A DNA stretch of 64,000 bases from Micractinium sp. NFX-FRZ (GCA_029339195.1 JAPTJF010000047.1:161609-225608); one strand, 5' to 3'; counted from the stretch's first letter, positions 12,077-28,008 are shown. Notes: generated by a model not told the origin, from the letters alone. Made by a program: numbers and translations.

Positions 12077-14751
12077 GCTGGCGGCTGATGCTGACCTGGC
12101 ACGGGCGCCGTCCACCTGGACGATCGCTGCCTGCAGAACCAGCACCAGCTGCAGCCCTGGAGCAGCAGCAGCACAGCCCCACCCCACAGCCCCACTCCAC
12201 TCCACTCTGCATGATGATAGGGATGGCGGCGGCGAGGCATGGCTGCGCCTCGCCCACCCACCCACCCACCCACCCACTCCCACCCCGCTTTGAGAAGACT
12301 TGAGACAGCACCACACGACTGCCGCAGCGACGCTGGCCGTCAAGGCATGGAGCACTGCTAATGGCGGCCCCTGCCGGCCCCCTCTGGGCGCAAGCCCCTG
12401 CCTGCTCCCATCCACACAACAGGGCAGGACAGGCCCCCTGGCGCCGGGCTGCCCCCATGGGGTGTGGTTGGCCGCTGCCGCCCCCTCTCCTTCTGCCCCT
12501 TTGATATCCCACCCCCTCCCCCCCAGCTTGTTGGGGGGAAGCGCACTGCCCGACGGCCGGATTTCATTTGCCCCCGCCCACCCCCTGCTTCCGCCCTCTC
12601 TGCCTGCTTGCCTGCCCTGCCTGCATCCCAGGCCGCTGCGGCCCCTTTCCTGGCCTCCCCCCGTTGGGGTGGCACAGTTTTGAGAGGCGCACTCCCCCCA
12701 CCCCACCCCGTCCCTTGTACCTATTGCCACCACTGCTGTATCACGCTCTGCTCAGACAACTGATGTCTTTTCCCGCCCGGGCCCATGCTCTGCCTGCCTA
12801 TTTGCTCCACCCCCTCTCCTGGGCCGGCCGTCACAACCCTGTGCAGCGTCGTGCCGGGCGGCCATCTGCAGAGGCCATCCCTACCCACCTGTGTCGCCCC
12901 CACGTGGCCTCCCCTCTTTGCGCCCCACACTGTAACGTGCCGTACCTGCTTGCCTGCCTGCCTGCCTGCCTGCCTGCCCAGGGGGCGGGAGCTGGTTGTC
13001 CCTCCGTCACATTTGCCAGCTGGCTTTGAGGTGCAGGGCAGTGGGCACCTGTCGGCACCTGCCTACTGCCATGAGCTCCGGTACCCACGCAGCAGTGCCG
13101 CAGCCAGTGTTGCTGTGGAGGTGCCCGGCTGGCCGCTGCGAGGGGCCATGCGCTGGGGCCCTCATGTGGCGCGTGTCCATGCGTGTGGGGGTGCATCGAA
13201 TGCTGTGTGCTTTGTGTGGTACCCCGCCTGGTGCAGCGGCCACCCTCCGAGTGGGCCCTCCCCAGCCAGCCAACAGATGGTGCCATGCTGGCAACAGCCA
13301 GCCAGCCGGCCCGGCGTCTCTTTGCCAGCCAGCCAGCACAGCCCCAGCACATCCCAGCAGGGCTGCTGGGACACGCCCGCCACTTGGGCCCCTGGGTCCA
13401 TGCCTGTCATTTGGCTGTGGGCTGGCCGCGCTGCTGATGTGCTCAATGGGCACACTTGGCAGCGTTTGGGGGAGCTCTGTGCCCGCGCCTGGGGTCCGCA
13501 ACTCAAATGTCGCCAGCATCCAGCATTTCATGCCACCCAGCAGCGGCCGAGCGGCCTGCTTTTTGCAGCGTGCGCAAGAGATCCGACAGCAAATCATCAT
13601 CTGGCAATCATACCAGATCCGGTGTGTGCTTCGTGTGGATGGGTGGATCATTTATGTCATCAACTTGGTCGAGTCATGTGCCGCAGCCACCTCAGACGGA
13701 CACGTTCCGGGCAGGGAGGCCTCCGCCTTGCAGAGGAAAGGCATGAGCACGGGAGTGAGCAACGCAAAGCGGGCGTAGCGCACCTCGTGGACGTTTTGTG
13801 ACCCTCTCCTGTGACCCCTCCCTGGCCGGTGGTGTGCAAGTGGGCGGCCAACTCAGGCCAATAAACCCCCAGTGGGGCCCTGCACCCCTCCAGCCACAAC
13901 CTCAACCCTCCCTGGCGCCAGGCAAGTGCACGAAAGCTACTTTTGATCAAGTTCGTCGCTATAGTCGTCTATAAGAACTTGAAGAGCCCCCCGTGCTCAT
14001 TATCCTGTGTGTGTAACTGCAGAATCTCAAGTCCCAACATCTTCAGAGCCAAAGGTGCACAGTGCGCTCAAGCAGTGCCCACGCCCTGTCATGACTGTTC
14101 GTCCCGGCTGCCCCCTGCGGCAGCTGGGCCACCGCCGCACAACATTGGGGGCACACACTGCCTCCTGACTGCAAGCCACACCATGCATGGACATTACACT
14201 GGGCCGACATTTTGGATAATAAACAGAATGTTAAGGTGCTGGCGTGCTGGCCGCTGCTCAGCTGACCCCAGCCTCTTAACAACCTCTGCCACCCCCCTCC
14301 TACTGGCACAGTCGCGGCAGTGCCACAGTGCCCCGCTGGGTCCGCGGGCAACGGTGCCCAGCGCAGTCAGCTGCTCCTGCCAATTGGGATACGTATCAGC
14401 ATCTTGACACAGACTCACAAGGAATAGCACATTGTGGAAGGCCGCCGGTGCTGCGGCGTGCACTCCCAAACGGCAGCGTGCCACTCCGGCAGCACCCCGC
14501 CGCCGCCCGGCGGTAGACCAGGAATCTACCGCGCAAGCGTCCGATCGCGGTTGATTTCAATTTGTGAAGTGGATATGAGGTCAGGGGATATTGTAGGACG
14601 GGGCAAAAGTAGCGCATTTGCTCGACTGGCGGCTCATCTTGAGGGTAGCACGGCCCAGCAGGGGGGCGACCCAGGCGCAGTCATCAGCGCCCGCGCTGCA
14701 GCCATCGGTCCTTTCTGCAGCTGCATTGATCGTTTCATTCACATTGCAGCC
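12077..14751. other. Intergenic, no gene seen
   Basis: 2.7 kb between ClpS and TPI, both on the plus strand. It holds (CCCA)n at about 12254-12276, a (TGCC)n microsatellite at about 12951-12980 and a TGTAA at 12931-12935 that could end the ClpS transcript. Open frames here show no domain and no splice continuity. Confidence 0.5.
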
Positions 14752-17856
<3,105 letters not shown>

Positions 17857-19183
17857 GCTGAGCTCAAGGCTCAGCGCAGCGCCGCCAGCGGGGAGCTTGC
17901 GAGCATGAGCCTCAAGCCCGGTGCACGGCCCCGGCGTGCCGCCCAGCCTGTAGCTCCCTCGCTCTGACGCACGCATACACTCACGCATGCCTGCCTGCTT
18001 GCCTGCTGAGTGCGGCGCCGCTGCCGCTCTCAAGGTGCTGCGGCGCCCCCCACTGCTGCCTGGACAGCTTGCCGCCCCGCCGCCTCCCTTGCCTGCTGTG
18101 GCCCCCTTCTGGCCGTCCCGCTTTTTCATTCTCCTAATCCCCTGCAATCCCTGCCCCCCCTGTCGCCCCGTCCCGTCCTGCCACCCCACCCCCGGTCTCG
18201 TCCCCGTCCTCAACTCGTCGATTTTCCCAGCTGCTCCTGTTGCCGCCTCGCTCCTCCTGCTCCCCTCCCCCCCCACACCACTACACTGTACTGCATGCCC
18301 GAGTGCCGGTGCCTGGCGCTCCGCGGGCCGCTCCCAACCGCCCCCCGAAACCTCGTATGACGCAAATGCAATGCTAGATTCTTTCCAGCCGCTGTTCTGC
18401 ACAGCGGCTCCTGCCTCACACTGACCCCCTCTTGCGTGCTCGCCTCCGCCCTGCGGTGGGCTGAGCTCTGGGCTTGCAACAATCCCCAAGGGCAGAAGGT
18501 GCCAGACACAGCCGGACATGGGGTGGTGGCCAGGCAGGCAAAGGCCGGACAGGGGCAGGCTTGGCTCAAGAAAGCTTGAGGGTGGGAGGCACACCCAGTG
18601 CTGACAGTTCAAGCTGCAGCAGGTGCACACAATCGCGGCAGGCAGGCATTGATGGATCGATTGACAATGCCTGCCTTGAAAAAGCAGTGCCGGGCGTGCT
18701 GTGCCTCGCTGCCGCCACCACTGCTGCCCCCTGCACCAGCTTGTGGCACCACTGTTTGGGAGTTGTTGCTGCCGAGCGCAGAGGTTCTGCCGGACCGCGT
18801 TGCACAAATCAGCCAGAGCCATGTGATGTGGGTATGTCCGGAGGGCCTCCTAAAAGGCTGACGCCACCGCTGCCTGACCAGCGTAGCCGCCAGCGTAGCC
18901 TGCCACTAACCAAGCCCGTTTGTACCTAGGCCTGCCAAAGTGCTGCTCCTCTTTTCACACATTCCCAATGTCGGGCGTGCCTGCACGTTTACTGCGCTTC
19001 ACATTGGTTTCAGCTGTGCTGCTGTACAGCTTGCAGGGAACAGTAAGAGGTGCAATGACGCTATCGCAGCACAGCGCTCATGCTCACTTGCGTAGCCCAC
19101 CCAACAGCTTCCAACGTGGTTCCTTGTTAGTGGAAAAACACGAGCATGGGGCGCCCTGAATCTGGATCCATTCGTTCTCCCTG
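17857..19183. other. Convergent intergenic region, TPI to PEBP
   Basis: 3' untranslated regions of two convergent genes. I see no coding exon or RNA gene. The first ~500 bases are C-rich on the plus strand. Confidence 0.5.
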
Positions 19184-21716
19184 TCACTTGCGTGACAGGA
19201 ACCAGGCAGCATCGCACGGCTGCCCCAGCCCTTGCTGCGCAGCAAACGCGCGCGCATCAAAGTTGCGTCGGCCCGCTTCGCCTGCTGAGGGGTCGGCCAC
19301 CTGCGCAGCAGGCATGGGCCAGAACACGCAGCGGCATTAGCAAGAGCCTTGGAGGGAATGGGTGGTACAAAGCTGCTTCTGTGTGGGAGTTGGCAGCCAG
19401 CAGTCCCAAGCAAGCTGCGCAGCAGGCGCAGGCAGCTTGCAGTACCAGGGGTTGCAGCCCACTTGCAGCAGGAGGGAGGCGTGGCCCACCTGCAGGGGCG
19501 CCTGGCCAGGCTGCTGGTACAGCAGGAACACGTAGCGGTGGGGTGGGCTCTGAGCCGGGGGGTTGGGTGGCCTCCAGGAAGTGACCTGCAGGTGGGTTGG
19601 TGGGGTGTGCACATGTGCCACGTGGCCCCTTCATGCTGCCATGGAGCAGGAAGTCGCCTCTTTGACACAGCAAGTTGTTTAATCACGCCATGCCACGCTC
19701 CGATCACTGGGGGGCACGTGATCTTTGCCAATGAACAATGGCCTGCCGCCAATGTGCACGTGCTTTTTGCCACACTATTTAACGCGAGTCAAGTCAAGCC
19801 TACTTACGGACCGTACAGCCCACCTGCCTCACCCAGCCCACTCCATGTCCGGCCTAGCTCAGCCCAACCTGGGCAGCCCCGCTCAGCCCAACCTGGGCAG
19901 CAACCCGCCCCGGCAACCCAGCGCAGTGCAGCCCAGTACCCCGCCCCAGCAGCCCGGCCCAGCGCCCCGCCCTGCCCATCCCGTCCCAGCCCAGCCCAGC
20001 CGCACCTCAGTGCCCTGTCCCGCATCTCCGTTTCCAGGGACGTTGGTCCACAAGCCGTGCAGGATCTGGGCGGCGGTCGGGTTGGCAGGCTCTGCATGCG
20101 CGTCACGGGTGGGGGGAGGGTATGGGCAGGGAGGCTGTTGGCGGGACCTGTGCAGCGGCCTGGGCAGTAGCGACGTGCCAAGCACATGCTTGCAAATGAG
20201 CGCCTCTCGATGCCATGCTGGCAAGAGGCTGGGGCTGCCAGGGGCACAGTGTGCCTGGTAAGGCTCTCAAGCCTGTGCATCTCTGCGGCTGCAGCCCGCA
20301 GCAGTGACTGCTCCACATGGGCGTCAGCCTAGGTTCCGTCAAAACGCGCCGCGCACCAGACCTGCATCCCCTGCGGCACAGCATGACGTATCCCCTCCAT
20401 GCATGCTGCGGCTGGCATTGCCGGCGCGTCCTCGTTGGCGACCATGCCTCCCGCTCCTTAATACCCTCCCTCCCCTTCCCCCGGACAAATGGAATGCTAC
20501 GGCGTACACACACCCACACGTGTGCACCAGGAGCAGTGGGGTCAATGCCTTCCCATCCTTCCCCTCCCCCCCCACAAAATGGAATGACACATACACACAC
20601 GCACACACGCACACATACATACAGATAGGTACCTACCAGGAGCATCGGGGTCGACGGCGATCACGGTGAACAGGCTGCCACTGCCACCAGTGACGGTGAT
20701 GTTGGGTGATGCGGCGTCGGCGGGCGCCAGCTGCTCCCCATCCTGAAGCGGAGCAAGGGGAAGAAGGCGGAGCAGGGAGGGCAATACAAGCTTGGGGATG
20801 CTGGTGCCAGCTGGGTGATATTGTTACTCCAGCAAGCAGCATTTGCAAGGGCTCTGCAAGGTGTTGTGCTCGAGGAAGCGTTGCAGCAGTGCGGAGTGCA
20901 GCTGCAGGCAGGCACAAGCGGGGGAGGCCCTGGGGTACCTCTCTGTGTTACCGACCAGCGCATCCAGGTCATTGCTGCTGTTAGAGCGGCACGAGCCCAA
21001 CAGCTCAGCAGGCAAGTTTGGGTGTTTGCTGACTGGTGCCCACTGCATAACATGCCTCGACTGCCTTGCCGCTAAACGACACAGCCACTTGAGCGTCGCA
21101 GGTGCTGGACAGCCCGTCGACTGCAACACACATGGGCAGGCAGGCGGCAGGAAGCTGCGGGCTCAGGCCTGCAGCCACGCATGCTGCAACGCCTCTCTGG
21201 CTCGCCTCGGCAGGCACGCAGGGGCACGATGCCTGCCATGCCACCCATGTTGCACCTGTGCAAGGGGTAACCAGCAGCCACCCATGCTGCCGGCTGTGCC
21301 TCCTCCATGGTCGCAACGACGGCCTGTGTGCAAACAGGCCTGGAGCGCGGGTTACGAGCGCGGCATCAATCGAGTTTGCGGCAGGCAGGGGGGCACTCAC
21401 TGACGTCAGGAATGATACCACTCTGCTTCAGCGCAGGCCTGCAAGAAGCGCGGCGGAAAGCAGCAGAGGCTAGATAAGACTAGGCAGCCGGAAGGTGCGC
21501 ATTCAAGAGTGCAGCAGGCAGGCAGGCGGCGGCCACCGTGCCTTGGACGGTCCAAGGTGGCCCCCAGGTAGCTGGGAAGGTGCAGAGCAGCAGCCGTGGT
21601 TCGTCTAAGCCTCACGTGTCGTCAGTCGAGGCACCTGCGCCAGCCTGAGCACACGCGAGGCTGGCACCGAGGGCCAGCACGGCGAGCAGCAGCAGGCAGG
21701 GTGGCGGTCTGACCAT
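19184..21716 (-). CDS. Secreted phosphatidylethanolamine-binding protein (PEBP) family member
   Basis: PEBPs bind anionic ligands or phospholipids and act in signalling (RKIP, FT/TFL1) or as secreted proteins. Minus-strand exons: 21716-21655, 21438-21401, 21120-21062 (or to 21044), 20742-20637, 20091-20006, 19585-19490, 19300-19184; 187 aa (193 with the longer exon 3). The N-terminus MVRPPPCLLLLAVLALGASL is a clear signal peptide. Family motifs follow in order: SGIIPDVIDG, VSFSGK, the DPDAP motif in FTVIAVDPDAP, SPPHRYVFLLYQQPG, and a C-terminal NFDARAFAAQQGLGQP. The usual Gly before HRYVF is replaced by Pro-Pro, and the segment after DPDAP (AQILHGLWTNV) is divergent. Exon 3 has two possible in-frame donors 18 nt apart. 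FT-type floral or photoperiod proteins are cytosolic, so the signal peptide argues for a secreted or vacuolar role; the ligand is unknown. Confidence 0.85.
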
Positions 21717-22404
21717 TCTGGCAAGGGAAACCGTTCGAGTCAGGGCGATGCAGGATGCACCAGGGCACGGAAACAAGAGTCGAACAGACAGGGTGCGGGA
21801 TGGTCTAGGCGCCGCTGCCGTCGTGCTGCCCTCGAGAGCGCCAGAGTGGGACATGCTGCTGCCAGCATGTCGCGCGTGCCGCGCCTGACAGTGCCTCATG
21901 CCAAGGCAGTTCAAGAAGGGCGAGCTCTGTTCAAGCGCTGCTGTTTCTCTGCTTGCACTTGCCAGTCAGAACAGAAGCCTAGAGTTACAGCAGGGTACAG
22001 GGATGAGCAGCGGCTGCACGCTGGTTGCTCTTGTCATCTTGTCATGGGCAGTGACGGTCATGCATGGTGCAGTGTGACGAAATCGGGGCCAGGCGGCAGT
22101 CATGTGGGGGCGGGGCAGCAGCAGGGTGTGGTTGGTCAACAAGTGTAGATGCAGCGGTTGCAGGTGGCAGAACAAAGCTGCCAGTGCAAGTGGCAGGGCA
22201 GCGGCAGCAATGAGCGGGCACAGGGGAGCAAACTGGGGAGGAGGGTTCAGAGAGGCAGTGCTGGGGAGGAGAGGCGGAGCACAACAAAAGGTACAGGGTA
22301 CGGGGGTAGCACGCAGCACAGCGGCCACGGCACGCTGCCCAGCAGCAGCTGGGGGCTTGAGAGGGAGCGGGCAGCTGTGCAGGCACGGCTGCCTCGCGTC
22401 GGCG
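21717..22404. other. Spacer between the PEBP gene start and the YOS1 stop
   Basis: Holds the PEBP promoter and the YOS1 3' untranslated region (same strand, head to tail). TTACA at about 21984 gives TGTAA on the minus strand, a candidate YOS1 poly(A) signal. No gene seen. Confidence 0.5.
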
Positions 22405-23311
22405 TCATCCAAATAGCAGCTTCACAAACACCACTAGCGTGTTGGCCGCGATGAGAGGCACTGCAGGCAGAACGAGGGGGCAGCCAGCAGCGGGCAGGGT
22501 GAGGGGCAGGCAGGGGCGGGCGGGCGAAGGGCGGCAGGCGGGTAGCAAGGCAGTGCCCCGCTCTTGCTGGCTTCCTGAGCACCTCTGCAACCCTAGGACG
22601 GATTGGAAACACCCAGAGGCCTGCCGCCCAATGCTCCACGCACCGCGCCTCACTCCACAGCTTTGCCGCACTCCACAGTTGTCGCACGAGGGCCAGCACA
22701 CACGCGCACCAGCACCGGCGCTGCCCCAGTGGGTGCCCCACACGTTGGCTCACCCCTCAAGTATGCCGCTGCATGCAGCATGCCTATGACCTGGTACTTT
22801 AGCGCATTGGGGGAGGGCCCCATGGGGTTAATCCCAAGGTTGGAGAAGCCCCAGCCATCTGCAGGTCCGTTGGGAGGCAGGCAGGCAGCGTCAGTGGAGG
22901 CGCCAAGGGAGTGGTGGTGGGTGGGGGGCTAGGGCGGGCAAGCTGCCCTGTCGTGCATATGCGTAATTGACACAGCATGGGGAGCAGCGAGCATTCAGAA
23001 GGGGAGCAGCCAGCCACAGCGTGCAGCCACGCGACAGCAGCTGGGGTCAGGACGGTGCACGCCAAGCACCCAGCGCACATTTCTCAAGGAATCGGTCGTT
23101 GTTCAGGATTGCCAGCCCGTTTGCAATGAGCAGGGCACCCTGCAGGGAGGCATGGCAGGGCAGCGCGGGGCGCTGGGGAGATGCGGGGCTGGCCGAGCGG
23201 CGGCAGGCAGCGGCAGGCGGCAACCGTCCCGCTCGCAGGTCGGGGCGCCGGCTGGCGTGTTGCGCCCCCTCGTTGACTGCACCGCACCTGCAGCAGCGTC
23301 CAAAGCGTCAT
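22405..23311 (-). CDS. YOS1: YOS1/IER3IP1-like small membrane protein of ER-Golgi transport
   Basis: Four exons on the minus strand: 23311-23288, 23139-23079, 22858-22754, 22460-22405; 81 aa. The protein starts MTLWTLLQ, continues GALLIANGLAILNNDRFLEK, then GWGFSNLGINPMGPSP, then NALKYQVIGMLHAAAYLR, and ends VPLIAANTLVVFVKLLFG. This is the full YOS1/IER3IP1 pattern: an N-terminal hydrophobic helix with AILN.DRFL, a loop with GQ/YQ-V-G, and a C-terminal helix ending VKL..G. Length (about 80 aa) is typical. Yeast Yos1 works with Yip1/Yif1 in COPII vesicle formation. Exon 1 encodes only eight residues. The gene is divergent from EBP1 with 231 bp between the start codons. Confidence 0.93.
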
Positions 23312-23542
23312 CGTGGCCTGCCAAACGATCGTTCGCCGCTGAGGCCGATCAGAAGGCGGCAGTGCGCGCAGGGGAAGGACGGTGTCGCTGAGGCGGCGGG
23401 CTGCTGCGATGTCAAGATCGCCGTGCCGGTCGGAAGGTTGCAGCACAAGGCCACAGGTCAGCGTGCTCACGACTGCCAGACCCAGGACGTGGCACACATG
23501 GGCGCGGCACTGGCCTCCCTCCCCCTCTTTCAATTCGCAACC
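23312..23542. promoter_or_regulatory. Bidirectional promoter, YOS1/EBP1
   Basis: 231 bp separate the two start codons. It contains no obvious TATA box. An ACGT core (GGACGTGGC, about 23487) is the only recognisable motif, and the region just before the EBP1 ATG is pyrimidine-rich. Both products serve the protein-synthesis/secretory economy, so co-expression is plausible. Confidence 0.5.
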
Positions 23543-25152
23543 ATGTCTGAGTACGGGGATGACCACAGCATCAGCGAGGAGACGCTGGCTAACGTGCGCT
23601 CGGGGCGGCAGCTGGGATGGCGTGGTGCTAGTGGCGCCATCGGGCGCCCCGCCGGGCGGCATGGCGAGAGGGGGAGGTCAAGGGCGCCAGAATGGGCACA
23701 GCCGGCCAACCCGCTGCGCCTGGGACCGGGTGACAGTGGGCTGGTTGCCGCCAGGCGTGGCGGGGGCGCCAGGCGGCAGCTGGGCCGGCTGGGAAGGGCC
23801 AGCGCAGGGGGTGCACACGCGCGGTGCGACTGCAACGCTGCCTCCTGTTCTCATTCTGCAGCCCGATGTGGTGACCAAGTACAAGGCTGCCTCCAAGATT
23901 GTCAATGGTGGGCAGCAGCTGCACGCTCAGCTTTGGGTGCTGCTCGTGCCGCGGTAACAGCCAGTATCGCATGGGCTTCTGGATTCGGCGGTGCTGCGCA
24001 TGCATGTGCTCCGCACTGGTCGTGTCTTGTGCATGATGCAACTCTGCAGCTAAATTACTCAGCCAGGGCCGGCCGCACGCCGCCTGCATCTGCTTTGCTG
24101 CCGGCCGCTTGCCTCGGCGCGCCGCCCCAACCGCGCTCTAGTAACTGACTGACGAACCGTGCAGGCGCGCTGGCGGCGGTCATTGAGGCGTGCAAGCCGG
24201 GCGCCAAGGTTGTGGACCTGTGCGAGAAGGGCGACAGCCTGATGAACGAGTGAGTGCCTGGCTCCTCAACAGACGCTTTAATTGGGTCGCGGCACATGGT
24301 GTGCCCTCGATGGCTGCACTCTGGTTGCAGGATGGGGCGTGCAGCATGCTGGGTGCAGCACGCGCTCGCCGCCTCCCTGCGTGCCCCGCACCGGGCGGGC
24401 GCAGCTCGCGGCGCATTCCTGGCAGGAGTGAGCGCTGTGCTCGCCTCGCCAAGTGCGCTGCCGGCCTGCCCCGCACGCCTGCAGAGGTGTGTACGCACGC
24501 GTGCCCCGAGGGCAGACTCCAGGAGCGCTTGCACATGTCACTCACGCACACGTTCCACTCTGCACCGCTGCTGCCCCGGCTGCCGCGCAGGGGTGTGGCC
24601 AAGGAGTTCAAGGGGAAGGAGATTGAGAAGGGCATCGCCGTGCCCACCTGCATCTCGGTCAACAAGTGAGCCTGGGGGCAGCCTACAGAGGCCTGCAGGC
24701 CGCCCAGCCAGCGGGAGCAGGGGCAGAGGGACGCGTTGGGGTGCTCCTGCCCACTGTCTGTCTCGGGCCTCTAGCTGCAGAGGCAGGGCATTCAGCCAGC
24801 CTGGCATGCAGCCGGCAAACAGCGGGCTTCACAAGGCCCCGCCGCCGCCGTGGTTGGGCCCCGCTGCCCGGCGCCTGCGCACCCACCCTCCCGCCGCTGC
24901 CCCCTTCCATGTGTGTGCAGCTGCGTGGGCCACTTCTCCCCCATGAACGACAACACCACGGAGCTGAAGGAGGGAGATCTGGTGAAGATGTGAGTTGGGT
25001 TGAACACTACACACGGTTGAACACTAAGCACGAGCAGGGTTGGTGTATGGTCAAGAACAGTGTGCAGGCATGCCGCCAGGCTGGGTTCCGGATGGCAGGT
25101 GGGGCCTGGTGGCAGCTGAGGGTGGCAGCTACAGCAGCTTTCACCGACATAG

Positions 25153-25184
<32 letters not shown>

Positions 25185-28008
25185 TGGGCGGCAGGTGGGT
25201 TACAGCGTTGCCAACGAGAGTGCAAGGCAGGTCGTGGAGGGCACAGCTTGCCCCGCCCTGCTTCCCCTGCCGCTCCCCTGCCCCCTGCTCACCCCCGTGG
25301 CCGTCCCATGCAGCACTCTTGCCTGTCGTCTTTGGACAGCTGCATTGCCCAACCACTTTCCCCCTCCCTGCACCCTGCCCCTGTCCATGCATCAACCCCT
25401 CCTTGCCCCCTCCCCCTGCCCCCGCCTCCCCTCCCCTGCAGCGACATTGGCTGCCACATCGACGGCTACATTGCCCAGGCGGCGCACTCGCTTGTGGTTG
25501 CCGCCGACGCCGCGGCGCCGGTGACTGGCCGCGCCGCCGACGCGATTCAGTGCGCGCAGACCTGCTTTGACGCCGCCGCCCGCCTCATCCGGCCGGGCAA
25601 GAAGTCTGCTGAGGTGGCCCCCGTGCTGGCCAAGATCTGCGAGGCATACGGCTGCAGGTGCGGCGGCGGGGCTTTTTGTTTGGAGTCCAGGAGTAGCAGT
25701 TGCTTTTTTCGAGCAGAGTTGGAGTCTGTGTTGTGCAGCCGCACCTGCCGGCCGCCGCATCTGCAATTGTGCCCCATATCTGCCTGTCCCCTGCCTGCCC
25801 CCTGCATCTGCACACATCCCGCTCTGCATCTGCGTGCATTACATCACACCACCACTGGGCGAGGATGAAAGAATGTACCCGCGCTTCCGACCATGGCCCT
25901 CGGGCCCCTCTGAAGAGAATGTACATAATCATGGTTGAATTTCTTCACCTGAGCCCACCGTTTGCACACACACCCTTTCCCTATCACCCACCCCACCCCT
26001 GCGCAATGGCCCCTTAGCTGAATGCATCCGACCAACGCTCCCCATCTCTTCAACTCCTGCCCCCCCTGCTGCAGCCTGGTTGACGGCGTGATGACGTACG
26101 AGATGACGCGCTTTGTGATTGACGCGCAAAAGGCGGTGCTGCAGAAGGCCAGCCCGGACGTCAAGGTGTGTGTGTGTGCAGCCGGGTTGGGGGGGTGGGC
26201 TGCCTGCGGCGTGTGTGGTGGGCGTGGGTTGCGGCATGCAAGTGTGGGGGCACTGGCGAGGGGTCGCTTTGTGTGCGTCGTACGTGTGCGTGCAGTGTAG
26301 CAGGGGGGTTGTTGCCACCGGTATAACCCCTGTACCTCTCCTCCCTCTCCTCTCCATTCTGTTCTTCCCGCTGTGATGTTCCGCAGGTTGAGGACTGCGA
26401 GTTTGAGGAGGGCGAGGTGTATGCAATTGACATCATTGTCTCCACCGGCGAGGGCAAGCCCAAGTGAGCGCTGATGAGAGCCAGGGCAGGGCAGGGCGGT
26501 GAGGCTTGTGCAGCTGCGTGCAACAACGGTGGCCGCTGACCTTCGTCGAATTCACACCTGGAGGAGGCTTCCTGCCGAGCAGGAGGTGGCGGCGTGCACG
26601 CGGGGGATACAGCCGCAGCACCAGCCCTACCCAATTCCCATACTGAGCCTCTCATCACCATGTATGTATTCATTTTTGGTCTGGCTCGCCCTTCACCCCA
26701 CCTGTGCAGGCAGAAGGATGAGAAGGAGACGACGGTGTACAAGCGTGCGATGGAGGTGCAGTACCAGCTGAAGATGAAGGCGTCGCGGGAGGTGCTGAGC
26801 GAGGTGCAGAAGAAGTACCCCACCATGCTCTTCAGGTGGGCGCCCAACAATCACACCCAGCATTCACAGTGATGAGAAGGCTGTGGGTTAGGTGTGGTTT
26901 TCCAGTGTGGGTGGGCGAGAGGTGCCGAAGAAGTGCCCCACCATGCTCTTCAGAGTGGGCGCCCAGCAATCCAACCCGTGATAAGAAGGCCGCGGGGTTG
27001 GACGCAGTGTTGGGTGTGGGTGGGGCGTGAAGAGTGTGCATATGAAGCACCTGCGGTAACTGCCCTGCCCGGCAGCCGATAACCGAGCTAAGACAGATGA
27101 GCAGGCCCCACTTTGGTGCTGAGCCTACTCCACCCCGAACCCACCAGCCGCCACCTCCGCCCGCCCCTCTCCGCACCCCGCCGTGCAGCCTGCGCGGCAT
27201 TGAGGCCAAGCAGGCGCGGTTTGGCCTTGTGGAGTGCCTCAACCACGGCCTGCTCAATGCGTACCCCGTCACCTACGAGAAGGACGGAGACCTGGTGGCG
27301 CACGTGAGTGGTACTGCTGCGGTACTGCTGTGGTACTGCATGTGTTGTGAAGGCCTGGTGCGAGGAGGTCACCCATGCAAAGGGGGGAGACCTGGTGGCG
27401 CGCACAGTTTTGCGGAGGAGGGCAGGGCAGTTTGGCCCGCATGCGCTTGCCTCCTGCCCCGTCCCTGTCCACCGTTGAAACCCTCCACCCGACCACCTGA
27501 CCACCCGCCCCTTGTCCGGACCTCCAGCCACTACACACCTCCACCCGCCCACTCACTCACCCGGCCACCCCACCCCACCTCTCCCCCTTGCGCAGATCAA
27601 GGGCACGGTGCTGCTGATGCCCAGCGGCAGCGACCGCATCACGTCGGCGCCGCTGCAGCCGCTGCAGAGCGACAAGAGCGTGGAGGATGAGGAGGTCAAG
27701 GCGCTGCTGGCCACCAGGTGCGTCTGCTTGCTACTCCTTTTGTTTGATTGCTTATGTTTAGCTGCTAATGTTGGACGAATGAGCAGATTGAAGCGCTGCC
27801 TAAGACAGCACTAGAGGCAGCGCCCAGGTGCTGACAGAATCGGACAACAAGGAGCAGCAGGGTGGGCCCCACAGCCGGCCTGCGTGTCGCCCCTGCCCCC
27901 AATTGTCCGGCACCCACCGTCTCTGCCCTTCTGCCCCGCTTGCTGCGCTGCAGCCTGAAGAACAAGAAGAAGAAGAAGAAGGCTGCCAAGGAGGGCGCGG
28001 AGGCGTGA
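23543..28008 (+). CDS. EBP1: EBP1 / proliferation-associated protein 2G4, methionine-aminopeptidase-fold protein
   Basis: EBP1/PA2G4 is a catalytically dead methionine aminopeptidase-fold protein that binds ribosomes and pre-rRNA and promotes growth. Twelve exons: 23543-23593, 23862-23907, 24165-24249, 24591-24665, 24921-24989, 25442-25657, 26075-26165, 26387-26463, 26710-26835, 27189-27303, 27596-27717, 27954-28008; 375 aa (human 394). Landmarks: PDVVTKYKAASKIVNGAL, ISVNNCVGHFSPMND, LKEGDLVKIDIGCHIDGYIA, FEEGEVYAIDIIVSTGEGKP, VYKRAMEVQYQLKMKASR, then IKGTVLLMPSGSDRITSAP. The C-terminus is the Lys-rich tail (KNKKKKKKAAKEGAEA) typical of the family, an RNA- and nucleolus-binding element. The methionine-aminopeptidase metal ligands are not all evident, as in the family. 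The start has the only upstream in-frame ATG (MSEYGDDHSISEETLAN). Confidence 0.96.
25151..25183. repeat. (CAG)n run in an EBP1 intron
   Basis: Nine or so CAG/AGC triplets in the intron between exons 5 and 6. Non-coding. Confidence 0.85.
26801..27002. repeat. Tandem copy of the EBP1 exon 9 end and its donor within the following intron
   Basis: 26801-26893 (last 35 bases of exon 9, the donor and 58 intron bases) is repeated at about 26917-27002. Shared blocks include CCCCACCATGCTCTTCAG and GTGGGCGCCCA. In the copy an extra A sits between CAG and GTGGGC. Confidence 0.85.

Noticed and set aside
12785..13801. 338-codon plus-strand open frame between ClpS and TPI
   Set aside because: Low-complexity Cys/Pro/Ala content, no domain, and no splice structure like that of neighbouring genes; typical of stop-poor GC-rich spacer.
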